The translations under genes were made by a program, and so were the position numbers. Below the pieces are notes generated by a model. The model saw only the letters and a list, made by a program, of their open reading frames with translations, was not told the origin of the DNA and did not search any database. A stretch of 6,607 nt of DNA from an uncultured Fretibacterium sp. (lineage in GTDB: Bacteria; Synergistota; Synergistia; Synergistales; Aminobacteriaceae). Positions within the stretch are counted from its first letter, which is position 1, and each line of letters opens with the position of its first letter. Positions 1-6,083 of this stretch are shown here, in pieces. The stretch spans positions 1 to 6,607 of the forward strand of contig CALAUZ010000155.1 of NCBI GenBank assembly GCA_937892105.1. The letters run 5' to 3'.

Positions 1-254
1 ATAATCTGCTCATGCAGTTACAAGCGGACATTCTCGGAACTGAGGTAGTGCGTCCTGTGGTGAACGAGACAACGGCACTCGGAGCGGCTTATGCGGCAGG
101 ATTAGCTACAGGCTTCTGGAAGGACGAGGGAGATATTCGCGCAAACTGGGCGCAGGACAGGAAGTTTACACCGGAGCTTGCTGCTGATGAGCGCGAGAAA
201 GCCTATGCTGGCTGGCAGAAGGCAATCGAGAAGTCAAGAGCTTGGACGGACTAG
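1..254 (+). CDS. glpK: Glycerol kinase, C-terminal end (5' truncated by window)
   Basis: Glycerol kinase phosphorylates glycerol to sn-glycerol-3-phosphate with ATP in the cytoplasm. Only the last 83 or so codons are present, and the reading frame is open to the left edge, so the Met at 12 is internal and not a start. The peptide NLLMQLQADILG followed by a V-x-RP-V-x-E-TTALGAAYAAGLATGFW pattern matches the conserved C-terminal block of the FGGY kinase family and lines up closely with E. coli GlpK as I remember it (NNFLMQFQSDILGT, then TALGAAYLAGLAVGFW). The tail with AYAGWQKAIEKSRAW is the usual GlpK ending (YAGWKKAV...AMAW). The natural stop is TAG at 252-254. The downstream genes handle the product glycerol-3-phosphate, which supports the assignment over other FGGY sugar kinases such as xylulokinase. 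Confidence 0.95.
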   Translation, partial: NLLMQLQADILGTEVVRPVVNETTALGAAYAAGLATGFWKDEGDIRANWAQDRKFTPELAADEREKAYAGWQKAIEKSRAWTD

Positions 255-284
255 AGCACAGATAACGCATAAACGCATAAATTT

Positions 285-318
285 ATGGCAGCCTCGTGGT
301 AAAAAGCGGGGCTGTCAT
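285..318 (+). terminator. Hairpin between glpK and the glpA-like gene (terminator, attenuator or processing site)
   Basis: Bases 285-296 pair with 307-318 over 12 base pairs (10 Watson-Crick, 2 G-U), leaving a 10-base loop (297-306). The stem is strong, but the downstream bases (TTGTAAAAGG) give no U-tract, so a classical rho-independent terminator on the plus strand is not well supported. It sits 30 bases after the glpK stop and ends just before the ribosome binding site of the next gene. It could reduce read-through, stabilise the upstream mRNA or act as an attenuator. The structure is seen; the role is inferred. Confidence 0.45.
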
Positions 319-323
319 TGTAA

Positions 324-330
324 AAGGGGG
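324..330 (+). promoter_or_regulatory. Ribosome binding site of the glpA-like gene
   Basis: AAGGGGG lies 11 bases before the ATG at 342 and fits a strong Shine-Dalgarno sequence. It supports this Met as the start. The same AAGGGGG string precedes glgB (3777-3783). Confidence 0.75.
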
Positions 331-341
331 AATAAACTTTC

Positions 342-1817
342 ATGAACTATGACATTGTGATAATAGGTTCAGGCATTACAGGAGCGTCAATTGCGAGGGA
401 ACTATCACGTTACAAGCTCAGAATAGCCGTAATCGACAAGGCCAGCGAACTTCCTGCGGGTGCTTCACGTGCAAACAGCTCAATGATACATGGAGGGTTT
501 GACGACAAGCCCGGAACAGTTAAGGCGAAATTCTGCGTTCCAGGAAACAAGATGTGGCACAAGCTGAAAGATGAAATTGATGTACATCTCGACGAATGCG
601 GATCTTACGTCTGCGCTTTCAATGACGGTGAAGTGAAACATCTTGAGCTTCTTCTGGAACAGGGAAAGTCTAATGGTTGTCCAGGAGTTGAGATAATTTC
701 AGGCGAAAAGTTACGGGAGAAAGAACCCAATACATCACCGGAAATCGTAGCGGCTTTATGGTCTCCTGATGCTGGAATAATCAACAACTTCGAGGCTGTA
801 AACGCAATGATTGAGAGCGCGGAAATAAATGGGGCAAAATTATTCCTTGAAACAGTTGCAACAGGTTTATTGCTAGATGACGCTGGCAATGTCAGGGGTA
901 TCACCGCCAACAAAGGAGAGTTTCTCGCTCCAGTAGTGATTAATGCAGGCGGAGTACATTCGGGCGAAATAGCGTCATGGGCAGGCGATAACAGCTTCAA
1001 AATTATCCCGACGAAGGGCGAATATTTCCTTTTAGACCGCACAACGGGTGGATTGCTTCACAGCTTCCTATTCTCTTGTCCCTCAAAGGCAGGCAAGGGA
1101 ATAACGGTTTTGCGCACTGCCGAAGGAAACCTCATGGCCGGCCCAACAGCAACAGAGCAGGAAGACCCCGAAGACAGATCAACAACTCCCGAAGGCCTGG
1201 CCGAAGTTCTGAAGGGTGCGAGAAGGTTAGTGCCTAATTTCCCTGTGAACATGAACATAACAACATTTGCAGGTGTCAGAGCAAACACGGAGTCAGGCGA
1301 TTTCGAGATTTCCGCATTAAAGTCCCCTCGCGGTTTTGTGAACGCGGCAGGGATAAAGTCTCCTGGTTTCACGTCAGCACCGGCGATAGCAGAGTACATA
1401 GCTGACCTAATAAAGGAAGAATTATCAGACAGAGTAACATTAGCCCCCAACGACAAATTCATTCCCGAACGCCGTAACATTCCCCGCTTCCTGTATATGG
1501 ATATGGACGCAAGGAAGAAACTTTCGCATGAAGATCCGGCATATTCACAGATAGTGTGCAGGTGTGAGACTGTAACGGAAGGTCAGGTTATCGAGGCAAT
1601 ACGACGGGGAGCGAGAACAATCACGGCCGTAAAGATGATGACACGTGCAGGAACAGGGCGTTGTCAGGGAGGTTTCTGCTGTCCTAGAGTTGCGGAAATA
1701 TTGTCGCGTGAACTTGGCATTCCTCTTGATGAAATCACGAGACACGGCGGAGAGTCGAAACTGCTTGCCGGAAAGACGAAAGAGTTTCTGCTAAAGAAAG
1801 GGGCTGTGTCGGAATGA
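342..1817 (+). CDS. glpA: GlpA-like FAD-dependent glycerol-3-phosphate dehydrogenase with BFD-type [2Fe-2S] domain
   Basis: This 491-residue FAD enzyme of the DAO (D-amino-acid oxidase-like) fold most likely oxidises sn-glycerol-3-phosphate to dihydroxyacetone phosphate. The N-terminus YDIVIIGSGITGASIA (residues 3-18) is a Rossmann FAD-binding motif with GSGITG at 9-14; the DAO domain runs to about residue 360. Near the C-terminus, Cys406 and Cys408 (VCRCET) with Cys441 and Cys446 (GRCQGGFC) form the four-Cys pattern of a BFD-like [2Fe-2S] domain, as in E. coli GlpA. The start is supported by AAGGGGG 11 bases upstream. No signal peptide or membrane segment is seen, so the protein is cytoplasmic or peripheral. 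It is about 50 residues shorter than E. coli GlpA (about 540), as in many anaerobes. The substrate is inferred from glpK upstream; related proteins oxidise other 2-hydroxyacids (L-2-hydroxyglutarate oxidase-like), so the family is firmer than the substrate. Confidence 0.85.
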   Translation: MNYDIVIIGSGITGASIARELSRYKLRIAVIDKASELPAGASRANSSMIHGGFDDKPGTVKAKFCVPGNKMWHKLKDEIDVHLDECGSYVCAFNDGEVKHLELLLEQGKSNGCPGVEIISGEKLREKEPNTSPEIVAALWSPDAGIINNFEAVNAMIESAEINGAKLFLETVATGLLLDDAGNVRGITANKGEFLAPVVINAGGVHSGEIASWAGDNSFKIIPTKGEYFLLDRTTGGLLHSFLFSCPSKAGKGITVLRTAEGNLMAGPTATEQEDPEDRSTTPEGLAEVLKGARRLVPNFPVNMNITTFAGVRANTESGDFEISALKSPRGFVNAAGIKSPGFTSAPAIAEYIADLIKEELSDRVTLAPNDKFIPERRNIPRFLYMDMDARKKLSHEDPAYSQIVCRCETVTEGQVIEAIRRGARTITAVKMMTRAGTGRCQGGFCCPRVAEILSRELGIPLDEITRHGGESKLLAGKTKEFLLKKGAVSE

Positions 1818-3076
1818 GTGAGCGTATTGACGTTCTGATTATCGGAGCAGGGCCGGCGGGAGTTGCGGCAGGAATAGGAGCGAGGCGTGAAGGTGCTGAA
1901 CATGTAGTAGTACTTGAGCGAGACTGGGATTTGGGCGGCATTCTTCAGCAGTGTATACACCCCGGCTTTGGCCTCCGGACGTTCAAAGAGGAGCTTACCG
2001 GGCCTGAATACATGCACAGGTTCATAAAGCAGGCGCATGAAGAGGGCGTAGAGTTCAGGACGAACACGATGGTATTCCAGATTGACCGCGACACTAATAC
2101 TGTATGGACAATGAACAGGGAGAGAGGGATAGAGGCTCTTAATCCCGGCGCAATAGTCCTGACTATGGGCTGCCGCGAACGTCCATTGGGTGCAATACGC
2201 ATTCCAGGAACACGTCCCGCAGGAATATACACGGCCGGAACGGCGCAGCGTTTTGTGAACATGGAAGGTTATATGCCTGGAAAACGTGCTGTAATTCTGG
2301 GTTCGGGCGATATAGGTCTTATCATGGCACGCAGAATGATATGGGAAGGTGCGGAAGTTGAGGGCGTTTACGAGGTTATGTCATGGCCTGGCGGATTGAG
2401 GCGTAACATTGCGCAGTGCCTCGATGACTACGGTATTCCATTCCATCTCAGAACAACAGTAACCCGCATTCATGGCCAGGACAGGCTGGAAGGAGTTACA
2501 GTTGCGAAAGTTGACGACCACATGACACCCATCAAGGGGACAGAAAGATTTGTTCCGTGCGATACATTGCTGCTGGCGATAGGATTGATACCTGAGAACG
2601 AGCTATCGCGAATGGCCGGAATAGATATTCACCCTGTAACGGGAGGCCCTGTAGTGAATGATCTTTTGCAGACGACAAACCCGGCAATATTCGCCGCAGG
2701 GAACGTTGTGATAGTGTATGACCTTGTTGACAATGTTAGCGATGAGGGTCTTGTTGCCGGAGCGAGTGCCGCAAAATATGCGATGGGGAAAATTCCTGCC
2801 GATGCTAAACGCATACCCGTTAAGGGCGGCGAGAATGTGAGGTTATATTCTCCGCAGTATGTTACGGGCGAGACCGACACTACCATATTCATGCGAGTAA
2901 CTCACCCTATCGAGCAGGCGTGCAGGGTATTTGCGTCCTATGATGGCGGGGAATTGTACTCCCAGCGTCTAAGGTATGCGAGGCCAGGAGAGATGAACGA
3001 GGTAAAAATCAAGGCCGAACAGATACATAACGCTGGTAACATTGGCGGGATAACGATAGACATTCAGCCTGTGTAA
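1814..3076 (+). CDS. FAD/NAD(P)-binding oxidoreductase, partner of the GlpA-like protein
   Basis: This 420-residue pyridine nucleotide-disulphide-type oxidoreductase probably moves electrons between the GlpA-like flavoprotein and NAD(P) or another carrier. It has a FAD motif GAGPAG at residues 11-16 with an acidic residue closing the fold (VVVLERD, about 31-37), a second dinucleotide motif GSGDIG at 163-168, and a FAD-contact segment TTNPAIFAAGNVV at 287-299. The last has GN where thioredoxin reductases have GD, a form I associate with opine-oxidase / HcnB-like members. No CxxC redox disulphide is present; Cys47 (QQCIHPGFG) and Cys120 are single. Its ATG overlaps the upstream stop as ATGA (1814-1817), and AAAGGGG ends 10 bases before it, so the two genes are probably translationally coupled and their products made in similar amounts. 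Family membership is clear; the redox partner is inferred from gene order. Confidence 0.85.
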   Translation: MSERIDVLIIGAGPAGVAAGIGARREGAEHVVVLERDWDLGGILQQCIHPGFGLRTFKEELTGPEYMHRFIKQAHEEGVEFRTNTMVFQIDRDTNTVWTMNRERGIEALNPGAIVLTMGCRERPLGAIRIPGTRPAGIYTAGTAQRFVNMEGYMPGKRAVILGSGDIGLIMARRMIWEGAEVEGVYEVMSWPGGLRRNIAQCLDDYGIPFHLRTTVTRIHGQDRLEGVTVAKVDDHMTPIKGTERFVPCDTLLLAIGLIPENELSRMAGIDIHPVTGGPVVNDLLQTTNPAIFAAGNVVIVYDLVDNVSDEGLVAGASAAKYAMGKIPADAKRIPVKGGENVRLYSPQYVTGETDTTIFMRVTHPIEQACRVFASYDGGELYSQRLRYARPGEMNEVKIKAEQIHNAGNIGGITIDIQPV

Positions 3077-3091
3077 TGGGGGTGAGGAATT

Positions 3092-3463
3092 ATGAGCGAG
3101 GAGAGAAAGTTTATATGTGTGTCGTGCCCATTGGGTTGCGGGCTGACAGTAACGCTTGATGATGCTGGAGAAGTCTTGAAGGTTGAGGGAAACACATGCC
3201 CACGAGGAGCGAGCTATGCGCGTTCGGAAGTGAAAGACCCGCGCCGAGTTTTTGCGTCAACAGTGAGGGTAAAGGGCGGGAAACTTCCAGTGTGTCCCAT
3301 AAGGAGCAAGACCCCTGCGCCGAAAGGAAAACTCTTTGGGATTGCTGAGGAGGTTGCGAGGCTTGAGGTTGAGGCTCCCGTGAGGATTGGGCAGGTTCTG
3401 ATACATGATGTCTGCGGGACTGGCGTGGATATTGTGGCGAGTAGGGATTTGGAGGCTGTGTAA
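3092..3463 (+). CDS. DUF1667 family Cys-rich protein, probable Fe-S electron-transfer subunit
   Basis: This small protein of 123 residues belongs to the DUF1667 family, which is usually found beside GlpA-like and HcnB-like oxidoreductases. Near its N-terminus are Cys9, Cys12, Cys16 and Cys36 (C-x2-C-x3-C-x19-C, with SCPLGCGL and GNTCPRG). This resembles the [4Fe-4S] site at the start of molybdopterin oxidoreductase large subunits, so a Fe-S cluster is likely. Cys68 (PVCPIRSKTP) and Cys108 (HDVCGTGVD) are two further possible ligands or redox residues. No membrane segment is seen, so unlike E. coli GlpC it would not anchor the complex. The ATG lies 15 bases after the preceding stop. A G-rich stretch at 3078-3087 (GGGGGTGAGG) covers the Shine-Dalgarno position. 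Its role as third subunit or electron carrier of the glycerol-3-phosphate oxidising complex is inferred from context. Confidence 0.85.
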   Translation: MSEERKFICVSCPLGCGLTVTLDDAGEVLKVEGNTCPRGASYARSEVKDPRRVFASTVRVKGGKLPVCPIRSKTPAPKGKLFGIAEEVARLEVEAPVRIGQVLIHDVCGTGVDIVASRDLEAV

Positions 3464-3472
3464 AAGAAAAGG

Positions 3473-3501
3473 CTGCTCCCGTTAAATTACTTCGGGGGCA
3501 G
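3473..3501 (+). terminator. Hairpin after the glp operon, probable terminator with a weak U-tract
   Basis: CTGCTCCCG (3473-3481) pairs with CGGGGGCAG (3493-3501) in a 9-bp stem with one G-U pair and an 11-base loop. An A-rich run (TAAAAGAAAAGG, 3461-3472) precedes it and TATTCGATT follows, so the U-tract is weak on the plus strand. On the minus strand the hairpin would be followed by CCTTTTCTTTT, so it may work better in that direction or in both. It begins 10 bases after the DUF1667 stop codon and marks the probable end of the operon. Confidence 0.55.
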
Positions 3502-3793
3502 TATTCGATTCCTAGAACTTCGCGTAAAAGCCTTATTATATTTTTTTATAGATATAGTGTAGTTATAGAATTACTTCAAGCTGTTAGGATATGTCATAAA
3601 CGGGTCTGTCCACAAACTGTGTAAGGCTTAGACGAAAGTCGTGCAAAAACTGGGGCAAATTGTGTCTATACACAGAAAATTTTACAGACTCTATTGCGGC
3701 TATTGCAAATTGAATTAAGCGGGATAATCAAATACAATTAACACACGCACAAAAATTTCACTAAGACAATATCAACAAGGGGGTATTTTCTTT
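3502..3793 (+). other. AT-rich intergenic region / glgB leader
   Basis: No protein-coding gene is supported here. It contains a T7 run inside TTATTATATTTTTTTATAG (3533-3551), two small dyads (CACA-N3-TGTG at 3611-3621; TGTGT-N4-ACACA at 3661-3674), a short GAC-GAAA-GTC tetraloop hairpin (3631-3640), a promoter candidate (3710-3738) and the glgB ribosome binding site (AAGGGGG at 3777-3783, 10 bases before the ATG). The two dyads could be operators for a regulator of glycogen synthesis, but nothing in the window identifies one. Confidence 0.5.
3710..3738 (+). promoter_or_regulatory. Sigma-70-type promoter candidate for glgB
   Basis: TTGAAT (3710-3715, -35) is separated by 17 bases from TACAAT (3733-3738, -10), a near-consensus pair. 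Transcription would start around 3745 and give a leader of about 50 bases before the glgB ATG. A competing -10 (GATAAT at 3723-3728) has no -35 at ideal spacing. It is read by eye only. Confidence 0.5.
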
Positions 3794-5722
3794 ATGGCAG
3801 GAGACATAAGACACGGCGTATCACCCATCACCGATTATGACATATTCCTGTTCAAGCAGGGAACACATTACCATCTTTACGAGAAGATGGGAGCGCAGAA
3901 GTTCACGGACGCGGACGGCACAGAGGGCGTTGCGTTCAGCGTGTGGGCACCCAATGCGCAGTCAGTCAGCGTCGTGGGCAACTTCAACGGCTGGAACACA
4001 GAATCGCACCCGTTAGCGGCAAGATGGGACGGTTCGGGCATATGGGAAGGTTTCGTACCCGGCCTCCAGAAATGGGAACTGTACAAGTTCTGTATCAAGA
4101 ACTCACACGGCGAAGTCAAAGAGAAAATGGATCCATTCTGCCGTGCGTTTGAACTCCCTCCTAGAACATCATCAATAACCCACTGGCCTGAATACGAATG
4201 GGGTGATGGTGAATGGCTTGCGAAACGCGGCGAGAGAATGAACTTGTCCGCACCACTCAGCGTCTATGAGGTTCACATGGGTTCATGGCGCAGGCATTGG
4301 GACGATGGCCTATCACTCTCATACCGCGAAATGGCAGAGGAACTTCCCGGATACTGCGAGGATATGGGGTTCAACGCCGTAGAGTTCCTTCCTATCATGG
4401 AACACCCGTTCTATGGCTCATGGGGATACCAGACACTCGGATACTTTGCCCCGACAGCAAGGTACGGCACTCCCGAAGACCTGATGTACCTAATCGACTC
4501 GCTCCACAAGAAGAACATAGCGGTTATTCTGGACTTTGTTCCGAGCCACTTCCCTACAGATGATTTTGGGCTTGCACGCTATGACGGTACTGCACTTTAC
4601 GAGCATGAAGACCCCCGCAAAGGCTATCACCCGGACTGGGGAAGCTACATCTTCAACTACGGGCGCAACGAGGTACGCAGCTATCTGATATCATCAGCGG
4701 CATTCTGGGTTGACCAGTATCATGCTGACGGACTGAGGATTGACGCTGTAGCCTCCATGCTGTATCTGGATTATTCGCGTAAAAATGGCGAGTGGGTTCC
4801 CAACATTTACGGCGGACGCGAGAACCTTGAAGCGATATCCTTACTTCGCGACATGAACAGTGAATTGTTTGGACGTTTCGGGACAGTTCAGACGGTTGCG
4901 GAGGAGAGTACAGACTGGCCTATGGTTACGCGGCCTGTATTCTTGGGAGGCTTGGGCTTTGGAATGAAATGGAACATGGGGTGGATGCATGACACGCTCG
5001 ACTATATGAGCCTTGAGCCAATATACCGTTCATGGCATCAGAACCAGCTTACGTTCTCGATATGGTATGCGTTCAGCGAGAACTTCATGCTTCCGTTATC
5101 ACATGATGAGGTTGTACACGGGAAGGGTTCACTCATAAACAAGATGTCGGGCGACTGGTGGCAGAAGCGCGCCAATTTGAGGCTTCTTTACGGCTACATG
5201 TGGGCACACCCCGGCAAGAAGCTGCTCTTTATGGGCGGAGAATTTGCGCAGGGTCTCGAATGGAACCACGACTCGGCTTTGGAATGGCATTTGCTCCAGA
5301 AGGACGACTTCAGGGGTATTCAGGACTGGGTACGCGACCTGAACAAGGCACTGATGAAGTATAAGCCGCTTTATGAACTTGACTTTACGCCGGAGGGTTT
5401 CAGGTGGGTTGACTGTTCCGACTGGCAACAGAGCGTAATTGTATGGCTGAGGAAGGGCAAGAGCGATGACGAATACATACTCTGTGCCGCAAACTTCACT
5501 CCTGTACCGCGTTACGGCTATCGTGTAGGAGTGCCTCGTTCCGGTTTCTGGAAGGAGATACTCAACAGCGATGCGACGAAGTATGGCGGCGGCGGTCTCG
5601 GTAACTGCGGAGGTATGGAGGCAGAGATGATAGAGTGCCATAACATGCCTTACTCAATGCCGCTGACACTTCCGCCGCTTGGGATTGTGATGTTCCACTT
5701 CAGTGCGAGGAACGAACAGTAA
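3794..5722 (+). CDS. glgB: 1,4-alpha-glucan branching enzyme (GH13 family)
   Basis: GlgB cuts alpha-1,4-glucan chains and re-attaches the piece through an alpha-1,6 bond, creating the branches of glycogen in the cytoplasm. The 642-residue protein has a CBM48 domain at about residues 27-125 (FSVWAPNAQSVSVVGNFNGW), a GH13 (beta/alpha)8 barrel at about 155-530 and an all-beta C-terminal domain to the end. Catalytic residues are Asp317 (GLRIDAVAS, nucleophile), Glu370 (TVAEESTDWP, acid/base) and Asp438 (LSHDEVVHGK, transition-state stabiliser). The spacings of 53 and 68 residues equal those of E. coli Asp405/Glu458/Asp526. It lacks the extra N-terminal domain of the 728-residue E. coli enzyme and so matches the shorter type found in Bacillus. 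AAGGGGG 10 bases before the ATG supports the start. No other glg gene adjoins it; it has its own promoter candidate and a strong terminator. Confidence 0.97.
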   Translation: MAGDIRHGVSPITDYDIFLFKQGTHYHLYEKMGAQKFTDADGTEGVAFSVWAPNAQSVSVVGNFNGWNTESHPLAARWDGSGIWEGFVPGLQKWELYKFCIKNSHGEVKEKMDPFCRAFELPPRTSSITHWPEYEWGDGEWLAKRGERMNLSAPLSVYEVHMGSWRRHWDDGLSLSYREMAEELPGYCEDMGFNAVEFLPIMEHPFYGSWGYQTLGYFAPTARYGTPEDLMYLIDSLHKKNIAVILDFVPSHFPTDDFGLARYDGTALYEHEDPRKGYHPDWGSYIFNYGRNEVRSYLISSAAFWVDQYHADGLRIDAVASMLYLDYSRKNGEWVPNIYGGRENLEAISLLRDMNSELFGRFGTVQTVAEESTDWPMVTRPVFLGGLGFGMKWNMGWMHDTLDYMSLEPIYRSWHQNQLTFSIWYAFSENFMLPLSHDEVVHGKGSLINKMSGDWWQKRANLRLLYGYMWAHPGKKLLFMGGEFAQGLEWNHDSALEWHLLQKDDFRGIQDWVRDLNKALMKYKPLYELDFTPEGFRWVDCSDWQQSVIVWLRKGKSDDEYILCAANFTPVPRYGYRVGVPRSGFWKEILNSDATKYGGGGLGNCGGMEAEMIECHNMPYSMPLTLPPLGIVMFHFSARNEQ

Positions 5723-5739
5723 TAACGGAAAACTTGATG

Positions 5740-5770
5740 CCCCCCTTGAAGTTGTGAGGGGGGGATTTTT
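5740..5770 (+). terminator. Rho-independent terminator of glgB
   Basis: CCCCCCTT (5740-5747) pairs with GAGGGGGG (5756-5763) around the 8-base loop GAAGTTGT, and ATTTTT follows at 5765-5770. The stem is GC-rich with a short U-tract and begins 17 bases after the glgB stop, a textbook intrinsic terminator. It separates glgB from the accessory DNA to its right. Confidence 0.88.
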
Positions 5771-6083
5771 GTTGCTTGCATACACGGATAAGGAGGCTCC
5801 ATACCCGTTCTTAGAGCTTATCAGTGCTCGGTCCTTTGACTGGAAGAAGCACCAGGCGGAAAAGCGTGTGGCACTGAAAGCACAGAAGGAAGCTGACCAG
5901 GATATACAAGACGGGAACAGATGGATACGGAAGGAGCGGAGTAAATGGGGCATAGATGGCTGTAACTGGGAAATGCGGCTGATTGAGGTCATGGTCTCGG
6001 TAATATTTTTGTTTACGGCTTGTCCATTTTTTTATAGACGAGGAGCTGTTATCGTTTGTTTGTGTTTGATGAAAATTTTGTGA
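5769..6083 (+). CDS. Unrecognised reading frame, doubtful or remnant
   Basis: This frame is open from within the end of glgB to a TGA at 6081-6083. I do not recognise the product. The only ATG (5703) lies inside glgB and would place the glgB terminator within the gene; TTG codons at 5769 and 5772 are the first possible starts after it, and the G-run of the terminator could act as a Shine-Dalgarno sequence. From TTG 5769 the peptide has about 104 residues. The first 70 are hydrophilic and rich in charge, probably helical (EAPYPFLELISARSFDWKKH, then GNRWIRKERSKW). The last 30 are hydrophobic and Cys-rich (VMVSVIFLFTACPFFY), which could be one membrane segment but looks more like a frame running past the end of a remnant. 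The final 28 bases overlap the Rpn-like frame. It may be a decayed gene fragment or chance. Confidence 0.22.
   Translation: MLLAYTDKEAPYPFLELISARSFDWKKHQAEKRVALKAQKEADQDIQDGNRWIRKERSKWGIDGCNWEMRLIEVMVSVIFLFTACPFFYRRGAVIVCLCLMKIL

Noticed and set aside
264..279. Tandem 8-base repeat AACGCATA x2 after glpK
   Set aside because: Two short copies only, with no further units or spacers; consistent with chance and not a CRISPR or regulatory array.
605..1042. Minus-strand open frame of 145 codons opposite the glpA-like gene
   Set aside because: The plus-strand frame shows clear FAD and Fe-S motifs throughout; the antisense product has no recognisable motif and is a shadow.
1058..2262. Several minus-strand frames (1058-1480, 1545-1745, 1664-2038, 1735-1941, 1945-2262)
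   Set aside because: All lie opposite well-supported oxidoreductase genes, overlap one another and give low-complexity peptides without motifs.
3540..3552. ATTTTTTTATAGA also present at 6026-6038
   Set aside because: Low-complexity AT-rich 13-mer; shared by chance in AT-rich intergenic DNA and not convincing as an insertion-sequence end.
3605..3660. Possible riboswitch (GGCTTAGACGAAAGTCGTGCAA resembles parts of the c-di-GMP-I/GEMM core)
   Set aside because: Only the GAAA tetraloop hairpin is similar. The GGGCAAACC and ACGCAAAGCC blocks and the second stem are absent, and the position is upstream of the best promoter candidate.
5129..5641. Minus-strand frame of 170 codons inside glgB
   Set aside because: It overlaps the catalytic Asp438 region and C-terminal domain of glgB; there is no family resemblance and no separate promoter or RBS.
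5654..5992. Minus-strand frame of 112 codons across the glgB terminator
   Set aside because: It runs antisense through the glgB end and a strong terminator hairpin; the peptide is Ser/Phe-rich without motifs.
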